Source: Sedimenticola thiotaurini (GTDB lineage: Bacteria; Pseudomonadota; Gammaproteobacteria; Chromatiales; Chromatiaceae). From it: a stretch of DNA of 64,000 nucleotides. The DNA is taken from contig VMRY01000010.1 of NCBI GenBank assembly GCA_007713595.1, forward strand, positions 106,161 to 170,160. The letters run 5' to 3'. Below, piece after piece: positions 39,172-53,385 of this stretch (the stretch's first letter is position 1; each line of letters starts with the position of its first letter). Position numbers and translations under genes: made by a program. A model generated the notes under the pieces. It searched no databases, was not told where the DNA came from, and was given only the letters and a program-made list of their open reading frames with translations.

Positions 39172-40161
39172 CTAAAACCATTGATCTACCATCCAATCCA
39201 CACAGCGGGACGCCTCATTAAAAGTACCTGGAGGAGTCCCCAGCTTGCCGGTTTTTTGCCACTGCTCATAAGTTGTTGCCCAGCCACCCTCGATCAATTG
39301 TGCTACACCTTTAGTTATACGACTTACACGCCTCTGCTTCAGAGAAATAAGTCCGACTACCGCACCCGATGAGATCGCCTCATAGACCATTGAGACCGAA
39401 TCTTCACTGACCCAGACCGTATGACTCAACCCAAGCTGCTCGACTACCCAGCCTGATGCCGTCTGCTGGCAGGGAACCAATGATAGATTTTTCAATTGCA
39501 ATGCAGCCAGTTTCCCCATAAAGCCCACGGGCGTTCGGCGGGAGTCGCTTAGCACAAAGCTCACTTCAGGCTGTAGTCTCACTATTGATTCTACCTGAGC
39601 TATAACAGAATCATCTTTCCAGTCGTAGTGCGACGAAACTCCCCCCAAAAGTATCAATCCCTGAGACAGTTCTTTTCGGCTGCTAGCAACAACCGTATTC
39701 ATCACCCCTTGGGTAACAAAAACATTTTCGCCATCCGTCTGATCATGGGCGGGTATCACGCAGAGATCAAACAGACTCAGCGGCAGGGAAGGTTTCATGA
39801 TGACCACAGCCCTGGCTGCAAATCGTCGCTTGGCAGCCAGCAGGGCAAAGTGTGTCATGTGTCCAGCACCCATGACGATGTCGGGTGGCGGCAAGGATTT
39901 ACTTGCGGGCGAGATGCCGAACAACCATTGAAGCAGCTGTACTGCGCGGGGTGCAACAGGAATATCGCACTGTTTGACGTTGATTCGCCGGGACAGTGCC
40001 TGACAAAGACCCAATGACTGGTTCTCGTGCCCCGGTTTTCCATCCAGTAGCCGCCAGATCACCACTCTTTTTTCAGCTGATTCTGTCTGCCGCTCATCCA
40101 CCCGGACGGCCCCTTTAGTTTTCGAACAGTGCGAGTGATAGGCGGCGCTGGGGCCGGCCAC
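39172..40161 (-). CDS. ELM1/GtrOC1-like protein (DUF1022-type)
   Basis: VIWRLLDGKPGHENQSLGLCQAL ... DIVMGAGHMTHFALLAAKRRFAARAVVIMKPSLPLSLFDLCVIPAHDQ ... VLSDSRRTP. Confidence 0.75.
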   Translation of the reverse strand: MAGPSAAYHSHCSKTKGAVRVDERQTESAEKRVVIWRLLDGKPGHENQSLGLCQALSRRINVKQCDIPVAPRAVQLLQWLFGISPASKSLPPPDIVMGAGHMTHFALLAAKRRFAARAVVIMKPSLPLSLFDLCVIPAHDQTDGENVFVTQGVMNTVVASSRKELSQGLILLGGVSSHYDWKDDSVIAQVESIVRLQPEVSFVLSDSRRTPVGFMGKLAALQLKNLSLVPCQQTASGWVVEQLGLSHTVWVSEDSVSMVYEAISSGAVVGLISLKQRRVSRITKGVAQLIEGGWATTYEQWQKTGKLGTPPGTFNEASRCVDWMVDQWF

Positions 40162-40165
40162 AGCA

Positions 40166-41092
40166 TTACTTAACGTAGGTCAGCCATTCAGGATGTTCCG
40201 CTCGGCGCCCATGGACTTGATCAAAATACATCGATTGCAATTTCTCGGTGATGGGTCCGCGCGTACCACTGCCGATTGTTCGATTATCGACTTCCCGGAT
40301 AGGAGTCACCTCTGCCGCCGTTCCTGTAAAGAACGCTTCATCAGCTATATAGACTTCATCACGTGTGATGCGCTTTTCGACAATCGGAATACCAAGCTCC
40401 TGGGTAAAGGTGAAGATGGTCTTGCGCGTGATGCCATTCAATACAGAAGTTAAGTCCGGTGTATAGATAACACCATCCTTGATCAGGAAGAAGTTTTCAC
40501 CCGAACCTTCCATGACATAACCGCTGGCGTCCAGGATCAGCGCCTCATCATATCCATCAGTCACCGCTTCCTGCAGCGCAAGCATTGAGTTGATGTAGTT
40601 ACCGGTCGCCTTGGCCTTGCACATCAGGGAGTTAACCTGGTGACGGGTATACGATGAGACCCGAATTCGGATACCGTTTTTCAGGTTATCTTCGCCCAGA
40701 TAGGCACCCCACTCCCAGGCAGCGATCATCACATGGGTCCCGAGGCAATCGGCACGGATACCCATGCCTTCTGAACCGTAGAAACAGAGTGGCCGCAGGT
40801 AGGCGGAATCCAGACCGTTATTTTTCACCACATCAATCTGCGCCTGATTCAGGGTAGCCGCATCATAAGGGATCTTCATACCCATGATATGGGCCGATTC
40901 AAACAGCCGCTTGGTGTGCTCTTCCAATTTAAAAATGGCGGGGCCTTTCTCTGTTTTATAGGCACGAACACCCTCAAAAACGCCCAACCCATAATGCAAG
41001 GTGTGGGTTAACACGTGCACCTTGGCTTCACGCCAGGGCACCATCTCGCCATCCAGCCAGATCCAGCCGTCACGGTCCGCGAAGTTCGCCAT
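40166..41092 (-). CDS. ilvE: Branched-chain amino acid aminotransferase
   Basis: WIWLDGEMVPWREAKVHVLTHTLHYGLGVFEGVRAY ... YVMEGSGENFFLIKDGVIYTP. Confidence 0.96.
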   Translation of the reverse strand: MANFADRDGWIWLDGEMVPWREAKVHVLTHTLHYGLGVFEGVRAYKTEKGPAIFKLEEHTKRLFESAHIMGMKIPYDAATLNQAQIDVVKNNGLDSAYLRPLCFYGSEGMGIRADCLGTHVMIAAWEWGAYLGEDNLKNGIRIRVSSYTRHQVNSLMCKAKATGNYINSMLALQEAVTDGYDEALILDASGYVMEGSGENFFLIKDGVIYTPDLTSVLNGITRKTIFTFTQELGIPIVEKRITRDEVYIADEAFFTGTAAEVTPIREVDNRTIGSGTRGPITEKLQSMYFDQVHGRRAEHPEWLTYVK

Positions 41093-41132
41093 TTATTCTC
41101 TCCACTCGTTCATGTTTACAAAAAACGTTCCG

Positions 41133-43979
41133 CTACGCTTCCATCAGTGACTGCCACAGCGCCCGCACTTGCCCGCGTTCAGTTTGCAACTCACTATTGG
41201 GCACCAAACCCGGTAATTCGCTTAATGCCTTGCGATGATACACTGCACGCAGTGCCCGATAATTGTCTGCCAGACGCTCCGCCACTTCCCCTTCAAACAA
41301 GTGGTGTCGCGCAAGTGATTCGAGCAACCGAATATTATCAGTCCAATCAAGTAGATCCGGATGTTTTGATGACCAGCGTAAAACGCCGTATTGAACCATA
41401 AATTCGATATCGGCGATACCGCCGGAGCCCTGCTTTATATCAAACTGCTGGTCATTGCTCTTATCCAGGGCACCACGCATTTTTTCACGCATTTCACGAA
41501 CATCTTTCTGCAGCTGCTGTGGATCGCGCTCGCGGGACAATACCGTGCGACGAATCTGCTGGAAACGCTCGATCACAGCCGGGTCACCAGCCACCGGCCT
41601 GGCTCGTAGCAACGCCTGATGTTCCCAGGTCCACGCCTCATTCGACTGGTACTGTTCAAACGCCTCCAGGGAACTGACCAGCATGCCAGAATTCCCATTC
41701 GGTCGCAGACGCATATCCACCTCATACAACGTCCCAGCAGGCGTACGGGTCGTGTACATCTGAATCATACGCTGCCCCATTCGGGCATAAAAAAGATCAT
41801 TGGCGATGGAGCGCTCCCCGTCCGTCATTCGATTAGGATTGTCATTGCCATGCAAAAAGACCATGTCCAGATCCGAGCCATAGCCCAGCTCAATACCGCC
41901 CAGCTTGCCGTAACCAATAACCGCAAAACCGGTATCTGTGCCGATCGCACAACTCGGCCTGCCATGTTTAGCCGTCATCAGCGACCAGGCCTGCTCTAAC
42001 ACTTTGGCGGTGACAACCTCGGCAATCTCCGTAAGGTAGTCGCTGACGACCATCAATGGAATATTGCCCGTCAGATCGGCCGCCGCCACGCGCAACAGAT
42101 TACTCTGGGTAAACTGGCGCATTCGCTCCATCTGTTGTTCCAGGTCTTCTGGATCAACCGAGCCCAGCAGGGTATTCAGTTCAGCCTCAAGCCGCTGTTT
42201 TTTCAGTGGCCGATAGAGCCGCCGAGGATCAAGCATCTCATCCAGCAGCAGAGGATGCCGTGCAACCTGCTGCGCAATCCACGGACTGATTCCAGCCAAC
42301 TTGATCAGCTGAGCCAATGCCGTCGGATTCTCCACCAGCAGGGCCAAATAAGCCGTGCGCCGTGTGATGGATTCGAGAATTTTAAGGATCCGCTCCAACG
42401 TTACATCCGGCGCATCCGCTTTTGCAATTTGCTCAAGCAGCATCGGCATCAACTCTTCCAGGCGACCGCGTCCCCGGGAACCGAGACTGCGGCAGGCATA
42501 CCCCTGCTTAAACTCTTTCAGTTTCGCAACTGCATCAGCACCGACCAGAAAGCCTGATGACTCAAGCAGCTCTATCGCTTGATCATCATCCAGCTCCTGA
42601 TCCCACACGGCCTGTAACGGTGAATCTGTTGTAACCTCTTCGCTCAGGGCGAATACGTTATCAAAATGGATCTGCACCTTTTGCCGGTGCTGCTCCAATA
42701 CCCCGTAAAATGTATCCCAATCGCAATAGCCCATTGAGCGGGCGATACGCAGTCGACCCACCTCATCCTCGGGTAGCAGATGGGTCTGCTTATCCTTCCA
42801 GGCCTGTATGCGATTTTCGACAAGACGCAGAAACGCGTAGGCGGCAGTCAGCTCTTCCACCTCTTCCAAAGATAACTGCTGCTTCTCACCCAACACTTCC
42901 AGTACAGGAAGAATCGGGCGAATCTGTAACTCCGGCTCCCGTCCGCCACGAATCAGTTGAAACGCCTGACCGATAAACTCAATCTCCCGGATGCCGCCTG
43001 GACCCAGCTTTACGTTCTCGGCCATACCCTTACGCATCAACTCACGACTGATGAGTCGCTTCATGTCCCGGATCGACTCGATCGCCCCATAATCGAGATA
43101 GCGCCGGTAGATGAAGGGCTTCAGCATGGCCATGATCTCCTGGGCATCAGCGACATCACCCGATACCACCCGGGCCTTGATCATGGCATACCGTTCCCAC
43201 TCACGGGCGTGGGATTGATAATAGTTTTCCATGGCATCAAAAGAGAGCGCCATCGGGCCAGAATCACCAAAAGGTCGTAAACGGGTATCCACGCGAAAGA
43301 CAAAACCATCGGCCGTTTGGCTATTCAGTGCCTTAATCAACTGCTGGCAGAGACGGATAAAAAACTGCTCATTAGGAACAGGTCGGACACCATCGGTCTG
43401 GCCATGCTCTGGATAAGCAAAGATCAGATCAATATCCGATGAGAGATTCAGCTCTCGGGCACCCAGTTTCCCCATGCCCAGGACAACCAGCGACTGTTGC
43501 ACGCCCGCCTCATTCCGCGGGACACCCTGCTTTTCTATGGCCCAGCCATAGAGCAGCCGCAGCGCCTGATCGACACAGGCATCTGCCAACCCGGAAAGAT
43601 CAGCCAACGTCTCGGCCAATGGGGCTCGCTGACTCAGATCGCGCCAGATAATACGCACCATCTGTTCATTGCGAAATCGCCTCAGGTGATGCTGCAAACC
43701 GACTTCATCGGTTACTTCAGCCAGAATACTCGCCAGTTGTGAGGCAATGTCTCCTTCAGCATAGGACTCACTCAGTTGCCCAGACTGCTGCAGACGAACC
43801 AGTAATTCTGGCTCCCGCACGCAACACTGTACGACGAAATCACTCCCCTCCCAGACCTTCAGAAGCTCTTGCTCAAAGCCCTTGGCTGAGCAGAGGGATT
43901 CGGCGATCACAGGAGAACCTGATCGCCAATCACACCATCTTTTATTCGCTTCTTCCTGGGGTTGTAGCAACGGCAACAT
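41133..43979 (-). CDS. glnE: Bifunctional glutamine synthetase adenylyltransferase/deadenylase
   Basis: 948 aa with duplicated nucleotidyltransferase motifs: VLGMGKLGARELNLSSDIDLIFAYP and VIGYGKLGGIELGYGSDLDMVFLH. Confidence 0.97.
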   Translation of the reverse strand: MLPLLQPQEEANKRWCDWRSGSPVIAESLCSAKGFEQELLKVWEGSDFVVQCCVREPELLVRLQQSGQLSESYAEGDIASQLASILAEVTDEVGLQHHLRRFRNEQMVRIIWRDLSQRAPLAETLADLSGLADACVDQALRLLYGWAIEKQGVPRNEAGVQQSLVVLGMGKLGARELNLSSDIDLIFAYPEHGQTDGVRPVPNEQFFIRLCQQLIKALNSQTADGFVFRVDTRLRPFGDSGPMALSFDAMENYYQSHAREWERYAMIKARVVSGDVADAQEIMAMLKPFIYRRYLDYGAIESIRDMKRLISRELMRKGMAENVKLGPGGIREIEFIGQAFQLIRGGREPELQIRPILPVLEVLGEKQQLSLEEVEELTAAYAFLRLVENRIQAWKDKQTHLLPEDEVGRLRIARSMGYCDWDTFYGVLEQHRQKVQIHFDNVFALSEEVTTDSPLQAVWDQELDDDQAIELLESSGFLVGADAVAKLKEFKQGYACRSLGSRGRGRLEELMPMLLEQIAKADAPDVTLERILKILESITRRTAYLALLVENPTALAQLIKLAGISPWIAQQVARHPLLLDEMLDPRRLYRPLKKQRLEAELNTLLGSVDPEDLEQQMERMRQFTQSNLLRVAAADLTGNIPLMVVSDYLTEIAEVVTAKVLEQAWSLMTAKHGRPSCAIGTDTGFAVIGYGKLGGIELGYGSDLDMVFLHGNDNPNRMTDGERSIANDLFYARMGQRMIQMYTTRTPAGTLYEVDMRLRPNGNSGMLVSSLEAFEQYQSNEAWTWEHQALLRARPVAGDPAVIERFQQIRRTVLSRERDPQQLQKDVREMREKMRGALDKSNDQQFDIKQGSGGIADIEFMVQYGVLRWSSKHPDLLDWTDNIRLLESLARHHLFEGEVAERLADNYRALRAVYHRKALSELPGLVPNSELQTERGQVRALWQSLMEA

Positions 43980-44026
43980 AACGTTTTCTATATCCTCAAT
44001 CTGAGATAAGCAGGGTAAAGAGCCAA

Positions 44027-44440
44027 TCAGGATTGGCCGGCAGCCACACGATAGGGGCCCAATCTCTCCTGCGGCACAAAATGCAGGTGCACCTTCTGAT
44101 CGCCTTCCACCAGATCCGCAAATCGGGCAATCAATTCACTGCGTATCGATTCACCCAGTTCAGCCGGAATCACTATGCGCAGTCGGTTATAACCAGCCGA
44201 ATTACGCTCAGCCACACCCTGGCGGTGCAGCTGGCTAAGTAGATCGGCCCTATTAAGGCAATCTTCATCCAGGATCAAGTAGACCAGTAAACGCTGGCCC
44301 GCCAGCAATCGCTGATACTGAATACCGGATAGTACACGGATATCACTCTCCAGCTCGGCAAATACTTCAGCAGGACAAGCACATCCCAGACACTCGCGTA
44401 CAAACGGCTCAATCGCCTGAGATGGTAGCGGTGTAATCAT
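44027..44440 (-). CDS. Hypothetical protein with CxC cluster (ECLGCACP)
   Basis: Likely start is Met28 of the ORF-track frame (MITPLPSQAIEPFVRECLGCACPAEVF...), preceded by AGGGAG. No family recognised. Confidence 0.6.
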   Translation of the reverse strand: MITPLPSQAIEPFVRECLGCACPAEVFAELESDIRVLSGIQYQRLLAGQRLLVYLILDEDCLNRADLLSQLHRQGVAERNSAGYNRLRIVIPAELGESIRSELIARFADLVEGDQKVHLHFVPQERLGPYRVAAGQS

Positions 44441-44531
44441 AAACAGACTCCCTTCGTTGATTGCCTCCATCCTACCGCCAGCACCGGAAAAGGTGAACCG
44501 CAAGTGGGTAGAGAAAAGCACACAACATAAA

Positions 44532-44565
44532 AAAAACCCTGCCGGATAGCTCCAGCAGGGTTTTT
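44532..44565. terminator. Bidirectional intrinsic terminator downstream of groEL
   Basis: AAAAACCCTGCCGGATAGCTCCAGCAGGGTTTTT: GC stem flanked by A/T tracts on both sides. Confidence 0.85.
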
Positions 44566-44594
44566 AGTTAGCGCGTATTGGCTAAGGGAGGGGC

Positions 44595-46600
<2,006 letters not shown>

Positions 46601-46658
46601 CTACCGATTTCTCCTAATTTGGCTGTTTACAATAAATGCTTATTATCTGGCGAGGCTG

Positions 46659-46685
46659 TTAGCACTCACCGCGACTGAGTGCTAA
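46659..46685. promoter_or_regulatory. CIRCE element (HrcA operator)
   Basis: TTAGCACTC-N9(ACCGCGACT)-GAGTGCTAA, exact consensus, 58 bp upstream of the groES start. Confidence 0.96.
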
Positions 46686-46764
46686 TAATAGGGTCGAAAT
46701 AACGATAGTCAAGGGCAGCGGCGATAAAAAATTTCCAAACAGGCTCTAAATTCACCCCAAGAGG

Positions 46765-48496
<1,732 letters not shown>

Positions 48497-48555
48497 TCAG
48501 CCTATCTATTAGGTTACGGAAAATACCGATGCTGCACATGCTCCCCGTCATCCTT

Positions 48556-50106
48556 TCACTCATTTTCTGTCAACCGGGCAGCTGGCGGGACAATACCCCA
48601 GCCAATCAGCAGAGATGCACTCTTCCCCCCCGCTGCGGATCTGATCTTGATCGGAGCACCCACCACCAATGAACCAAATCGCTCGCGATAACTGTCAACA
48701 ACTTCAGGGTTGAATGTGGAGGGTGAAGCAGCGGAACCCATGCTCCAGAGGATCAGAGCGCCATCGCGCCGCATCGCTTCATCATCAACCCAGGGTGAGC
48801 GAGCCTTATTAAGCTCGATAGAGACAGAAGGTCGACTGGCTGCGCCGGAATACCAGGCGGCATTACCGGCCAGCCAGGGATCGCCACCAATATATCGCAA
48901 GGGTTTATCTGTCTGATTCATCCAAAGGCGCTGAACCTCAGCAGCAAGTTCCCTTCCGGGAAAATGGGTTCGTTTACCCGCTTCCCGGTATAATGGCGTT
49001 AACACCTGCACAGCGACATAGGCGGAAATAAAAAACAGATTAATGCCAACAAATGTTCTCATGAAGCGCTTCAACTTCCACTCTGTTGCCGCCACCGAAA
49101 AGAGCGAGGCTACCAGCAGCCCTACAGGAAGAAACAACGGGTAGGCCCACATGGAACGCAGACGCATCCCGGTCACAGTCGAGAGCAGCATCACGGAGAT
49201 GAGAGGCAGTACGAAAACCAAACAGACAAAAAGATTTTCCCGGGAGATAACCGCCGTCGCTCTACGCCATGACAGACCCAGCGCATAGGTCATACCTAGT
49301 ACGGGAACCACTACCGCAACATAGGCAGCAAAGAATTTTAACGGGTTCTTTATATGATCAATCAGACTACTCTCCACACTCCCGCCACTGCGATTCATTG
49401 CATAGTGAATCGTGATGAAGTCATTTGCCACCATCCATATCAAATGGGGCGCCAGCAAAAGCAAAGCCGCCGAAAGCCCGGCATAAAAATGCCTGCGCTT
49501 GAAATAGTGACGCCCCGCTTTATCGAGTAGAAGAAACAGCAACAGCGGCAACAAAAGCACCGCCGCAAAATACTTACTGAGCAAAGCCAGGGCAGCAAAA
49601 ACACCACACAGGATCCAGTCAATCAATCGGTCGTGTTTGTAGCTTCGCCAAAAAAACCAGAGTGTCAGAGACCAGAAAAATAGCAGTGCGACATTCGCGT
49701 TGAACTCAGGGGTGGTGTAATTATGAAAGTAGACACCCTCAAGCAGCAATACGGATAATAGTGCATGGTCCTGATCAACCATTTCACTGGCAATTGACCA
49801 GATCGCATAAAAGGCGATGACCACACAAAGCTGTGAAAGCAGATACTGGCCCCAATCAGAATAGCCCGTCAGCCAGGCCATGCCCTCCATCATCCAGGCC
49901 GACACCGGTGGGTGCTTGTCATAGCCCCATTGCCACTCATTCCCCCAAACAAGTCCCTCGATAACATCCAACGGAAGATTCTGGTTGAGCAATGCGGGAA
50001 TCAGTGTCCATAACAGCAGATGCAACGCAAGGACCACAAAAAGCAATCTGGCAGGTGGAAGGGGCCACACTGATGAAGCATTTTTTACCGCAGGATTAGA
50101 CATCAC
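48556..50106 (-). CDS. GT39/ArnT-like polyprenyl-phosphate-sugar glycosyltransferase (membrane)
   Basis: LPLDVIEGLVWGNEWQWGYDKHPPVSAWMMEGMAWLTG, PMT_2-type first loop; polytopic. Confidence 0.82.
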   Translation of the reverse strand: MMSNPAVKNASSVWPLPPARLLFVVLALHLLLWTLIPALLNQNLPLDVIEGLVWGNEWQWGYDKHPPVSAWMMEGMAWLTGYSDWGQYLLSQLCVVIAFYAIWSIASEMVDQDHALLSVLLLEGVYFHNYTTPEFNANVALLFFWSLTLWFFWRSYKHDRLIDWILCGVFAALALLSKYFAAVLLLPLLLFLLLDKAGRHYFKRRHFYAGLSAALLLLAPHLIWMVANDFITIHYAMNRSGGSVESSLIDHIKNPLKFFAAYVAVVVPVLGMTYALGLSWRRATAVISRENLFVCLVFVLPLISVMLLSTVTGMRLRSMWAYPLFLPVGLLVASLFSVAATEWKLKRFMRTFVGINLFFISAYVAVQVLTPLYREAGKRTHFPGRELAAEVQRLWMNQTDKPLRYIGGDPWLAGNAAWYSGAASRPSVSIELNKARSPWVDDEAMRRDGALILWSMGSAASPSTFNPEVVDSYRERFGSLVVGAPIKIRSAAGGKSASLLIGWGIVPPAARLTENE

Positions 50107-50135
50107 ATCCCGCCCATAATATTCGCCACATAAAA

Positions 50136-50531
50136 TTAGCCCGGCTCATCCGCAAACACCCAACAGCGACTGATAACGTAGGTTAGCGCAGGAATAGTCA
50201 GCACAATAATGGCAAAACCAATCCAGTAATTCAGCGCCAGCTTCTCAGTAACCAGCGCCATGATGGCGATATTGGCAAAGAAACCCGCAAGCGCGGTGAG
50301 CAGGAATTTACTCATTGAACTGATATGGCCGGCACTTGAACCGAACGTCCAGTGATAATGGCCGAGATAACTGACCAGAAAGGCCGTGGAAAAAGCCAAT
50401 GCATTCGATACCACTGGGTTTAGCCCAACCAGCTCGACCCAGCAAAAGAGCGCAACACCATGAAACAGTGTGGCCGCCACACCAACAAGACAAAATCGTG
50501 ACAGCTGCAGAAAAGCATCACGACTCATCAT
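50136..50531 (-). CDS. GtrA-like membrane protein
   Basis: LSRFCLVGVAATLFHGVALFCWVELVGLNPVVSNALAFSTAFLVSYLGHYHWTFG. Start chosen at MMSRDAF. Confidence 0.87.
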   Translation of the reverse strand: MMSRDAFLQLSRFCLVGVAATLFHGVALFCWVELVGLNPVVSNALAFSTAFLVSYLGHYHWTFGSSAGHISSMSKFLLTALAGFFANIAIMALVTEKLALNYWIGFAIIVLTIPALTYVISRCWVFADEPG

Positions 50532-51462
50532 TTCGGGGATCATCTTCGGCGGGTTTATCAACGACATAAAGCGGGCGCTTCTTAACCTCTTCAAAAATCC
50601 GCCCGATATACTCACCCAGAACCCCGAGCGACATTAATTGCACACCACCCAGAAACAGAATGATGACCATGGTTGAAGCGTAACCGGGAATATCCACACC
50701 GAAAAACAGTGTCTTGGTGATAATCATCAGGCCATACAAAAAAGAGAGCAAGGCGATAAACAGGCCAACATAACTCCAAATTCTCAGCGGTATCGTTGAG
50801 AATGAAATAATGCCATCAACAGCCAGCTTCCACAGCCGCTTGAAACTCTGGCTCTCCTGCCCCGCAAAACGCTCGGGGCGGGCATACTCTACCGAGGTCT
50901 GCCGATAACCGACCCAGGCAAAAACACCCTTCATAAAACGTGAACGCTCACGCATCTTTCCGATGGTAGTAACTACCCGCCTGTCCATCAGGCGATAATC
51001 GCCCGCATTGAACGGGATCTTGGTATCCGTCACCAAGTTGAACAGACGGTAATAGAGTTCAGCAGACCAGCGTTTAAACCAGGAATCCATATCACGCAGC
51101 GTGCGGGTCGCATACACAACGTCATACCCCTCGCGCCACTTGGCAATCATCTCGGGGATCAGTTCGGGTGGGTCCTGTAGATCACTGTCAATCGGAATCA
51201 CCACATCCCCGTTGCTGTGGTCAAGCCCGGCGGTCAGGGCAATCTCTTTGCCAAAGTTGCGCGCCAGATTAACCACTACAATCTCAGGCCGTTTGCCGCT
51301 CCACAAAGAGAGCAGTTCCAGGGTCTTATCGCTGCTGCCATCATTAACACAAATGATCTCAAAGCTATCACCCGCCTGCTCCAGAATCGGTATCACCGTG
51401 GTAAAAAACTCCTCGATACCTTCTTCTTCATTATAAAAAGGGGCAACCAGTGATATCTTCAT
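50518..51462 (-). CDS. GtrB-like polyprenyl-phosphate glycosyltransferase (GT2)
   Basis: MKISLVAPFYNEEEGIEEFFTTVIPILE ... AGLDHSNGDVVIPIDSDLQDPPELIPEM, two C-terminal TM helices. Confidence 0.9.
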   Translation of the reverse strand: MKISLVAPFYNEEEGIEEFFTTVIPILEQAGDSFEIICVNDGSSDKTLELLSLWSGKRPEIVVVNLARNFGKEIALTAGLDHSNGDVVIPIDSDLQDPPELIPEMIAKWREGYDVVYATRTLRDMDSWFKRWSAELYYRLFNLVTDTKIPFNAGDYRLMDRRVVTTIGKMRERSRFMKGVFAWVGYRQTSVEYARPERFAGQESQSFKRLWKLAVDGIISFSTIPLRIWSYVGLFIALLSFLYGLMIITKTLFFGVDIPGYASTMVIILFLGGVQLMSLGVLGEYIGRIFEEVKKRPLYVVDKPAEDDPRNDES

Positions 51463-51567
51463 TTGTCGGCTCTTTATTGATTTATGATTTCAACACGCTT
51501 GTGTCTGTCAGACAGACCATTCTGACCGATTCCCCCCCACCCAGGAAACCGTTCCCATGGCATAAGC

Positions 51568-51600
51568 AAAAAAGCCACCTTATCAGAAAGGTGGCTTTTT
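51568..51600. terminator. Intrinsic terminator downstream of rho
   Basis: AAAAAAGCCACCTTATCAGAAAGGTGGCTTTTT hairpin with T tract. Confidence 0.85.
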
Positions 51601-51626
51601 AATTCCATCACAACCTTGGGAACAAC

Positions 51627-52883
51627 TCACCCCTTCATCGAGGTGAAGAACTCCTCATTGGTCTTGGTATCCTTGAGCTTGTCGAACAGGAACTCCATCG
51701 CTGCCAGCTCATCCATCGGATGCAGGATCTTGCGCAGAATCCACATCTTCTGCAGCGCATCCGGCTTCATCAACAGATCTTCACGACGGGTACCGGAGCG
51801 GTTGATATTGATCGCCGGGAAGATGCGCTTTTCGGCAATGCGGCGATCCAGATGGATCTCCATGTTACCGGTTCCCTTGAACTCTTCGTAGATCACGTCA
51901 TCCATACGTGAGCCGGTCTCAACCAGTGCTGTGGCGATAATAGTCAGGCTGCCGCCCTCTTCTACATTTCGCGCCGCACCGAAGAAACGCTTAGGACGAT
52001 GCAGTGCGTTAGCATCCACACCACCAGTCAGTACCTTGCCAGATGAAGGGATAACGGTGTTGTAGGCACGGGCCAGACGGGTAATTGAATCCAGCAGGAT
52101 CACCACGTCTTTCTTGTGCTCAACCAGCCGTTTGGCCTTCTCGATCACCATCTCGGCGACCTGCACGTGACGCGCCGCAGGCTCATCGAAGGTGGATGAG
52201 ATCACTTCACCGCGAACTGAACGAGCCATCTCGGTCACCTCTTCCGGGCGCTCATCAATCAGCAGAACGATCAGTTGGGCTTCGGGATGGTTATAGGCGA
52301 TCGACTGGGCAATGTTCTGCATCAGCATGGTCTTACCCGCTTTTGGCGGCGAGACAATCAGGCCACGCTGGCCTTTGCCTATTGGCGCACACAGCTCAAT
52401 GGTACGGGCGGTTATGTCTTCGGTGCTGCCGTTACCCTTTTCGAGATTGAACTTCTCATTCGCAAACAGCGGGGTGAAGTTCTCGAACAGGATCTTGTTC
52501 TTGGCATTTTCCGGCTTGTCATAGTTGATCTCGCTGACTTTGAGCAGCGCGAAGTAGCGCTCGCTCTCTTTCGGCGGACGGATCTTGCCGGAGATGGTAT
52601 CGCCAGTGCGCAGATTGAAACGCCTGATCTGACTGGGTGAGACATAGATGTCATCAGGCCCTGCCAGATAGGAGCTGTCTGCGGCACGTAGAAAGCCAAA
52701 GCCATCCTGCAGGATCTCCAGTACGCCATCTCCACTGATGTCCTCGCCTTTTTTGGCGTGGGCCTTGAGGATAGCGAAGATCAGATCCTGTTTGCGGGAA
52801 CGGGCCATGCCTTCCAGCTTCATGGATTGGGCTAATTCGACCAGTTCAGTAACCGGCATCTTTTTAAGTTCGGTGAGATTCAT
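51627..52883 (-). CDS. rho: Transcription termination factor Rho
   Basis: Start at [25 protein letters not shown] (Met36 of the ORF track); [23 protein letters not shown]; ~418 aa. Confidence 0.98.
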   Translation of the reverse strand: MNLTELKKMPVTELVELAQSMKLEGMARSRKQDLIFAILKAHAKKGEDISGDGVLEILQDGFGFLRAADSSYLAGPDDIYVSPSQIRRFNLRTGDTISGKIRPPKESERYFALLKVSEINYDKPENAKNKILFENFTPLFANEKFNLEKGNGSTEDITARTIELCAPIGKGQRGLIVSPPKAGKTMLMQNIAQSIAYNHPEAQLIVLLIDERPEEVTEMARSVRGEVISSTFDEPAARHVQVAEMVIEKAKRLVEHKKDVVILLDSITRLARAYNTVIPSSGKVLTGGVDANALHRPKRFFGAARNVEEGGSLTIIATALVETGSRMDDVIYEEFKGTGNMEIHLDRRIAEKRIFPAININRSGTRREDLLMKPDALQKMWILRKILHPMDELAAMEFLFDKLKDTKTNEEFFTSMKG

Positions 52884-53052
52884 GATGTTATGCGTGATTA
52901 AAAAAAGAACGGAACGGGGATTAGATTCCCGTTTGGAACAGAGTTTATTGGATATTGCTCTGGGGTGATTTGTTTTGGTTTTAAGCACTCACGGGAGGGC
53001 TATGTGTGAATTCTAGCACCATCCCGGAGTACGTCCAGTATTAATTTCGTTT

Positions 53053-53385
53053 TCAGAGATTGCTATCGATAAAGGCAATGAGTTGAGATTTGGATACCGC
53101 ACCCACTTTCGTGGCTTCCACTTCGCCATCTTTAAACAGCATCAGCGTGGGAATACCACGGATACCGTAACGTGGCGGCGTATTAGGGTTATCATCAATA
53201 TTCAGCTTTGCGACCTTGATCTTGCCAGCGTATTCACCGGTGATCTCGTCCAGTACCGGGGCGATCATCTTGCATGGGCCGCACCACTCTGCCCAGTAAT
53301 CGACCAATACTGGCAGCTCAGATTTTAAAACTTCGGCTTCAAAATTATCATCGGTTACATGAACAATCTGTTCACTCACTAGCAT
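53053..53385 (-). CDS. trxA: Thioredoxin
   Basis: [22 protein letters not shown], the WCGPC active site. Confidence 0.97.
   Translation of the reverse strand: MLVSEQIVHVTDDNFEAEVLKSELPVLVDYWAEWCGPCKMIAPVLDEITGEYAGKIKVAKLNIDDNPNTPPRYGIRGIPTLMLFKDGEVEATKVGAVSKSQLIAFIDSNL

Noticed and set aside
44461-44480. GGCGGTAGG (partial ops match, minus strand)
   Set aside because: Incomplete ops match, at the 5' end of a small ORF; no long operon downstream.
52884-52988. 35-codon in-frame extension of rho (possible leader peptide)
   Set aside because: No stop separates it from rho and the canonical Rho start is at 52883; likely chance open frame. Cannot be called a rhoL equivalent.
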